The notes under the pieces are model-generated. The model searched no databases and was not told the origin of the DNA. It saw nothing but the letters and a program-made list of their open reading frames with translations. A stretch of 25,828 nt of DNA from positions 1 to 25,828 of the IMG/VR virus record IMGVR_UViG_3300017987_000329; one strand, given 5' to 3'. This document shows positions 21,681 to 25,828 of this stretch, one piece after another (within the stretch, counting starts at the first letter, position 1; each line of letters starts with the position of its first letter). This DNA is from a virus. Both the position numbers and the translations under genes were made by a program.

Positions 21681-21740
21681 CCACAACATCTTGTAGGGCC
21701 CGCGCGCGGATCCAGACGCGGACCCTACGACATATTGTGG
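21681..21740. other. 24-bp imperfect inverted repeat in an intergenic gap
   Basis: The arms 21681-21704 and 21717-21740 pair along 24 positions with three mismatches and one G-U, closing a 12-base loop that contains GGATCC. The left arm begins immediately after the stop of 21150-21680. The outer ends CCACAACAT and ATATTGTGG equal the halves of a 16-bp palindrome found after terS. There is no T-tract in either direction. Possibilities include an RNA processing or stability element, or a protein site. Confidence 0.75.
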
Positions 21741-21766
21741 AACCGACAGAGAAAGGCAACGAACGA

Positions 21767-21985
21767 ATGATAGCGATCGTATGGAGTGACTACGAAGGGA
21801 CGAAGCTCAGACGCTGCAAGGACCGAGCCGAGGCGGAGGCATTTCTCGCAGAGGCACAGGCGAACATCGATCGAGGCGGAATGTACGTGCCCAAGATCGA
21901 GGGAGTCTTTGAAGGCGTCGAACGCGGATACTCCGTCGTCAACGTCGCAAGGGAAGTAACACTCACGGAACAGGTCAACAGGTAA
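21767..21985 (+). CDS. Small hypothetical protein (72 residues)
   Basis: The ATG at 21767 is chosen over an in-frame GTG at 21737, because the latter lies within the arm of the inverted repeat; AAAGG precedes the ATG by about 10 bases. The fold looks like beta-alpha-beta: IAIVWSDYEGTKLRR, then a helix RAEAEAFLAEAQANID, then GGMYVPKIEGVFEGVERG. This is a pattern seen in small host-interaction proteins, but nothing specific is recognised. Confidence 0.5.
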   Translation: MIAIVWSDYEGTKLRRCKDRAEAEAFLAEAQANIDRGGMYVPKIEGVFEGVERGYSVVNVAREVTLTEQVNR

Positions 21986-21990
21986 CCATA

Positions 21991-22007
21991 CCGCCGAGAT
22001 CCGGCGG
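21991..22007 (+). other. Short GC hairpin before the Cys-pair protein gene
   Basis: CCGCCG (21991-21996) pairs with CGGCGG (22002-22007) around an AGATC loop, followed by the strong ribosome site AAGGAG of the next gene. Confidence 0.45.
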
Positions 22008-22025
22008 AGAAAGAAGGAGACGGAG

Positions 22026-22550
22026 ATGAGCAACAAGGAGCACACGCCGCACACAGGAGAACCATTAGATCTATCGGCCGCGCTGACTAGCCTACTCGGC
22101 GCCGACCTAGCGCCGCACAGTATTGACGGGGATCCAGACTGCGACGCCTGCTGCGCCCTGCGGAGCGCCGCCGTAGCCGTGTTCCACTGGTGCACACAGC
22201 AAGCAAAGGCAGCGGCGGAGACATGGGAGGCGAGTCAAGAGTTGGAAGAACGCCTGGCCACGGCTGTAGCAGAAAAGAAACAGCGCGAGGCTGACACCGT
22301 TCTCGACCCCAACGCCGACGTAGACGCCTTCATTGCGCGGCTGGAAGAAGAGATAGAGGATCTGGACATTGCGGACGAATCCGCAACAGCAGCCAGCGCC
22401 GACTGCGAATCATGCCAGAACTCATCAAGGAGGGTCCACATCCTCACTGAATTGATAAGGCAGAAGAACGCCGAGCGTGAGAGTCGCGCTATTGCGCGTA
22501 CTTCTCCACGCTCTTGTTCGACAGGAGGTTGCGATGTGGACACACATTGA
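22026..22550 (+). CDS. Cys-pair coiled-coil protein
   Basis: The gene encodes 174 residues with AAGGAG well placed. Two CxxC-bearing helices, DPDCDACCALRSAAVAVFHW and later DCESCQNSSRRVHIL, flank a long charged coiled coil (about residues 60-125, including QELEERLATAVAEKKQRE). This symmetric Cys-helix-coil-Cys-helix layout suggests metal- or disulphide-linked pairing of the ends, as in zinc-hook-like proteins, though no canonical hook (CPxC) is seen. The last 17 bases overlap the next gene, so translation is coupled. No function is recognised. Confidence 0.55.
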   Translation: MSNKEHTPHTGEPLDLSAALTSLLGADLAPHSIDGDPDCDACCALRSAAVAVFHWCTQQAKAAAETWEASQELEERLATAVAEKKQREADTVLDPNADVDAFIARLEEEIEDLDIADESATAASADCESCQNSSRRVHILTELIRQKNAERESRAIARTSPRSCSTGGCDVDTH

Positions 22551-22839
22551 GGATTCGACTCCCAAAGCTCGCAAGGATCACCGCTGTTGCCTGTGCGGCC
22601 TGACGATTCCAAAAGGCGTCAAGCACGTCAAGCGGGTCGGGTTTGACTCGGGCGAGGGCCTTGTCACGATGCGAATGCACGAGCAGTGCGAGATGGTGAC
22701 GCGGGACTGGCATTGGGACGATTGGGAGTGCATGCCAGATGAATGGGCGTTTCGCCACGAGGACTTGCCTCCCGAAACGCTGGCAGAGATTCAGAGTATG
22801 TCCAACAAGCTGATCGCCGCAATCCTAAAGAACAGATAG
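22534..22839 (+). CDS. Treble-clef zinc protein
   Basis: The product has 101 residues. The ATG at 22534 has AGGAGG 5 bases upstream, better than an in-frame ATG farther back. Residues 11-52 contain KARKDHRCCLCGLTIPKG and, after a strand pair, MRMHEQC, giving C18, C21, H49 and C52, the same C-x2-C ... H-x2-C pattern as the gene at 13786-14055. The following segment is Trp-rich (DWHWDDWECMPDEW) and the end is a short helix. Small proteins of this pattern are common in phages and are often taken to be nucleic-acid binding. It is the last gene of the rightward block. Confidence 0.65.
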   Translation: MWTHIEDSTPKARKDHRCCLCGLTIPKGVKHVKRVGFDSGEGLVTMRMHEQCEMVTRDWHWDDWECMPDEWAFRHEDLPPETLAEIQSMSNKLIAAILKNR

Positions 22840-23005
22840 CCAACCTACGCCGGGTAGTGCCGACGAACACCCTGGGACGGCACCATCCTACAGAGCGAGA
22901 AGTCCAACAGGAACTGACGCACTGCCCGGCGGTCTTACCGAGCCAATGAAGAAAGACAGACCATTACTCCCGGTGATTGAGCAGGTAACCCGGATCAATA
23001 GCACC
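22840..23005. other. Convergent intergenic region
   Basis: The rightward early block ends at 22839 and the leftward block ends at 23006. GTGCCG (22857-22862) can pair with CGGCAC (22878-22883) around a 15-base loop, but neither strand shows a T-tract. No promoter or convincing gene is seen; a short frame from 22946 lacks a ribosome site and runs antisense to the membrane protein. Confidence 0.45.
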
Positions 23006-23326
23006 CTAAGAGCGATCCGCGACGGCCGCTGCGGTACGATCAGCAAGGATACCGATCGTGGAAACACCGGCAGAGAGCACCCCACCTACGAGGAAGACAA
23101 TGGCAATGACCGTCTTAACGACGGCCCACTTCTTCCAGATCGCGCCGGCGATCAGACCAATGAGCCAGGGCACAGCGACGTAGGGAACCAGCACGGTTAC
23201 GAGTAACCGGGCAATGTGCCCCCCGATCGTGTACTCACCACGCACTGCCACCGTATCCACCCCAAAGGAGAAGACGAAGAGGCAGGCACCAACGACGTAC
23301 AGCCAGATAAGCGTTGTCCTTTTCAT
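23006..23326 (-). CDS. Three-segment membrane protein, holin-like candidate
   Basis: The gene encodes 106 residues. There are three hydrophobic segments: about 5-23 (TLIWLYVVGACLFVFSFGV), 39-64 (ARLLVTVLVPYVAVPWLIGL) and 68-92 (VVKTVIAIVFLVGGVLSAG), with a WKKW turn between the last two. Size and segment number match class I holins, and it follows an internal-protein gene, but no lysin gene is in the window to confirm this. A general membrane protein is the alternative. The ribosome site is weak, and the gene starts 38 bases after the previous stop. The protein sequence and clear hydrophobicity argue strongly that it is real. Confidence 0.6.
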   Translation of the reverse strand: MKRTTLIWLYVVGACLFVFSFGVDTVAVRGEYTIGGHIARLLVTVLVPYVAVPWLIGLIAGAIWKKWAVVKTVIAIVFLVGGVLSAGVSTIGILADRTAAAVADRS

Positions 23327-23364
23327 GCCGGCAGTGTAACGCCTCGACGGTAGGTGACAAGGAT

Positions 23365-25828
23365 TTATTCCAGGCCGAGAGGCACCGGGCCCATTGCTTC
23401 GCGCATCTCTTCGACGTATTCCTCGGTGACCCGGACCACCTCATCCCAATCCTGCCCCATTGCCAGGGCAGTCTGCGCGACGGGGATCATGGCCTGCTGC
23501 ATATCACGCGCAAAGGCGGGATCATCAAAGGCTTCATGGAGCTCACGCCCCATACTCCCGAGCTCATCGATCATGTTCATGGACGTGTGAAGCATCTCCA
23601 GCTGATTCACCTGGACAATCAGCCGCGGATCATGGACCCGTAACCAGGTGCCACCGCCCCGTTGCCGCTCGATCGTTGCCGCGCCCATCTCTACCAGGCG
23701 CCGGCGGACACGTTCATACCTCTGATTCAACGCGGAGACGCTTTGCACGGACGCCGCATTGAAGCCGACCGGATTCCTGATAAAGAGCCGGCCGACAAGC
23801 GGGATATCCGCACGCTCAGGAGCGATCTCCTGCCCGCGCTCCACGCGATCGAGCATCCTGATCACTTCATCGTATTGCCTGGCGAAGCCCTGCCGCACTA
23901 TGTGCTGGATCCGCAACGGCGAATAGTTGAACCACCGGCCTAGTGCCTTGTAGAACTTCGGAGTGTCCAGGTGGGCCCGCTCGGACATCGGCAGATCCTG
24001 TGCTTCCATCCACGGCGAATCAATGTTACGGCCGAAGTAGTAACTCCTGTTATGCGTTGCCTCCACAAAGGCCCGCTGCGTCGGCTGCAGGAAGTCCATC
24101 GGACTACCTGGCAAATCGATCAGCCGCTTCAGCACCTGGTGCGCCGCCTCACGCCTTTGCAGGATCGGCCGGCCCCCGTACATGTGGTCTAAGGTGTTCC
24201 AGACTGTGCTCTCGATCGCACCGAGGGCCCCGTAGTCGAACGGGATCCTGATTCCCTTGATATCCATGTACCCCATACGATCCCAGACCGGCCGCTCACG
24301 TTCCCGCTTCGCGTCGTCCTCATCAGCAATCATCTGCTTGAGTGCCCAGCCGGCCGCGGCGGTCACTGCCACCACCCCCAGCCGATACCATGCCGTCGCC
24401 CTGGTCGCCGGATCCACATCCGAGAGCCGGAGATATTGCCGGTACATAATCTGAAGGCCGGCGTTCGTGAAGCCCAACGGCCGCAAGAGGGCCCGCACCG
24501 ACGAGAAGCCCGAGTGCTCCCCGAAGTTACCCGTCACAGTGTCATAGGCCATACGTGCCGCCTCTGTGCTTTCGCCCTGCCTCTTCTTCCACACAAAGGC
24601 ACCTTCACGGCCGAGTTCCTCACCAAGACCCGAGATGAACTTCCCGCCCGTAATGAAGTTGAGCACATCGACAGGCTTCAGAATCGTGGACATCACCACA
24701 CCAGGTACCGCCGCCGCCTTCTCGGCCGGCGCCAGGCCCCGCCACTTGTCCAGGATGATACCTTCAGACAGCATCCGCGTGAACGCGTTCAGGCGGATCC
24801 GGTGGGCCCCGCTCGTCGTTGTCTCCAGCGTACGCGTAAAGAGCTCTGCAGTCTTCCGCGCTTCCGGGACGCCCTTCTTGCCGGCGATCCGGTTAAGCAA
24901 CCCCGTCAGCAGGTACATACCCTTCAGCTGACCCTCGCGCCCCTCACCCATCAGGACCGCATTGGAAGGATCCCTACTCAACATATTCCCCACGGCGAAC
25001 GGCAGAGTCTGCGTGATCGCCCGCTTCCACGGTTCAGTTACCGGAGTCGCGATCTTATCGATCCACTTCATGAACGCTGCCGGCTCCCTGCTGCCGGCAA
25101 ACATCTGGAACAGGACCGGATCCTCAATCTGCAGGTACACCCGCCGGCCGTCCAGGATAGGAGCAATGATATTCACGCCCCGCGGCGCCGTAGCCCGCCA
25201 CACTGCCTTACCAACAGAATCGAAAGCCACATCCTTTGCCGTCACCGCTTCCCCGATCGGATCCAACGGCCGGCCAAGCTCCTGCTCCATCTTCTGGTTC
25301 AGGTAATCAGCGATAACATCCTTCATCTCTTCTTCACTGAGCGTCGCCATCTTCTTAACGTCCAGCTTCATCGGCACGGCAACCCGCGCCATAGCTGCCC
25401 GCGCTTCAAAGGAGAGGCTCTTATCGTTGCTCGTACGCCTGATAACATCGAGCAGCATCAACGCCGCGCGGTTCTCGTAGTAGGCCCCGATCACTTCCCC
25501 TGTCCGCTTCTGCATGGCATCGAGAATCGGCATCCTGCCCCGCGCACTACCGAACGCACGCCGGAACCCGGCCGACGGGGATCCGCGCCGGCCCCGACCC
25601 GACACCACCTCACGGCCCGCACCAGGCATAGGCGGCAACGGCCAATAGTGTTCGTAGGCTCCGCGGATCCGCTCTGCCTCTTCTTCACTCATGTCACCGC
25701 CCATCACCGCAACCTCAAGTAACGCCTGCATGTAGTCCTGCACGTCCTTGTATGCCTCATCGAACTTCGGCACCGCATCTCGTGCTTCCGCCACGATCTG
25801 CGCCAGGTGTTCCGGCGTCAGCCCGTCA
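23365..25828 (-). CDS. Large polyvalent-type phage protein, LPD38-like (5' end beyond window)
   Basis: The frame is open to the right edge, so more than 820 residues are visible without the true start; a GTG at 25794 is internal in appearance. The C-terminal part resembles the LPD38 domain of polyvalent proteins. After a helical region come DGRRVYLQIEDPVLFQMFAG and then ITQTLPFAVGNMLSRDPSN, matching the family's dP-x-L and NxxRD signatures. Farther on are a likely transmembrane helix (LGVVAVTAAAGWALKQM) and long helical segments. Polyvalent proteins are very large, multi-domain and thought to be injected with the genome to act early in the host. The upstream, unseen part may carry effector domains. 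A virion-internal role is inferred. Confidence 0.7.
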   Translation of the reverse strand, partial: DGLTPEHLAQIVAEARDAVPKFDEAYKDVQDYMQALLEVAVMGGDMSEEEAERIRGAYEHYWPLPPMPGAGREVVSGRGRRGSPSAGFRRAFGSARGRMPILDAMQKRTGEVIGAYYENRAALMLLDVIRRTSNDKSLSFEARAAMARVAVPMKLDVKKMATLSEEEMKDVIADYLNQKMEQELGRPLDPIGEAVTAKDVAFDSVGKAVWRATAPRGVNIIAPILDGRRVYLQIEDPVLFQMFAGSREPAAFMKWIDKIATPVTEPWKRAITQTLPFAVGNMLSRDPSNAVLMGEGREGQLKGMYLLTGLLNRIAGKKGVPEARKTAELFTRTLETTTSGAHRIRLNAFTRMLSEGIILDKWRGLAPAEKAAAVPGVVMSTILKPVDVLNFITGGKFISGLGEELGREGAFVWKKRQGESTEAARMAYDTVTGNFGEHSGFSSVRALLRPLGFTNAGLQIMYRQYLRLSDVDPATRATAWYRLGVVAVTAAAGWALKQMIADEDDAKRERERPVWDRMGYMDIKGIRIPFDYGALGAIESTVWNTLDHMYGGRPILQRREAAHQVLKRLIDLPGSPMDFLQPTQRAFVEATHNRSYYFGRNIDSPWMEAQDLPMSERAHLDTPKFYKALGRWFNYSPLRIQHIVRQGFARQYDEVIRMLDRVERGQEIAPERADIPLVGRLFIRNPVGFNAASVQSVSALNQRYERVRRRLVEMGAATIERQRGGGTWLRVHDPRLIVQVNQLEMLHTSMNMIDELGSMGRELHEAFDDPAFARDMQQAMIPVAQTALAMGQDWDEVVRVTEEYVEEMREAMGPVPLGLE

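Noticed and set aside
22946-23206. 86-codon plus-strand frame after the early block
   Set aside because: No ribosome site, and antisense to a membrane protein with clear hydrophobic segments.
24436-25722. 428-codon plus-strand frame opposite the polyvalent gene
   Set aside because: Arg/His/Pro-rich antisense shadow without a ribosome site or recognisable motifs.

Overview
The window is part of the genome of a tailed double-stranded DNA phage (or prophage), G+C rich (roughly 60% by eye) and densely coding. Genes are packed in long unidirectional blocks joined by ATGA/GTGA stop-start overlaps. Terminase, portal, scaffold and an N4-gp56-like HK97-fold coat protein follow in the usual virion order. 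The adaptor and propeller-like genes after the coat, and the absence of a tail tube, sheath or tape-measure gene, suggest a short-tailed (podovirus-like) virion. The sequence does not identify the host. No integrase, tRNA, rRNA, CRISPR array or insertion sequence was seen.

Layout. (1) 1-17774, minus strand, read right to left: a gene of unknown function (17774-17244) and a probable small terminase (17241-16456); a mostly non-coding control region (16455-15650) with two repeat families; a ribbon-helix-helix regulator (15649-15368) closed by an intrinsic terminator; a coupled run of small genes, three with cysteine clusters (15274-13490); the large terminase; a HARE-HTH winged-helix protein; a second intrinsic terminator at 11140-11178; a signal-peptide fibre-like protein; portal; a small conserved gene; scaffold; major capsid; a probable decoration or fibre protein; a head-tail adaptor candidate; a propeller-like tail protein; and four small fibre-like proteins running off the left edge. 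(2) 17775-18129: a divergent promoter region. (3) 18130-22839, plus strand, the early or replication block: winged-helix protein, replisome-organiser-like initiator, SPL/COG1533-like radical SAM protein, then small accessory genes including a very acidic repeat protein, a membrane-anchored protein and a treble-clef zinc protein. (4) 23006-25828, minus strand: a three-segment membrane protein preceded by a very large polyvalent-type protein (LPD38-like) that continues past the right edge. Blocks 3 and 4 converge at 22840-23005.

The most unusual signals are in the DNA itself. GGATCC occurs more than 60 times by hand count, against fewer than ten expected. A 325-bp non-coding segment holds two copies of a 37-bp repeat and six copies of the palindrome TGTCSGACA next to the ribbon-helix-helix gene. 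A 24-bp imperfect stem fills most of one intergenic gap. Strong GC hairpins without T-tracts sit between virion genes, and one classic terminator stands immediately upstream of a virion gene, which suggests controlled read-through. All functions are inferred from sequence patterns; no database search was run.
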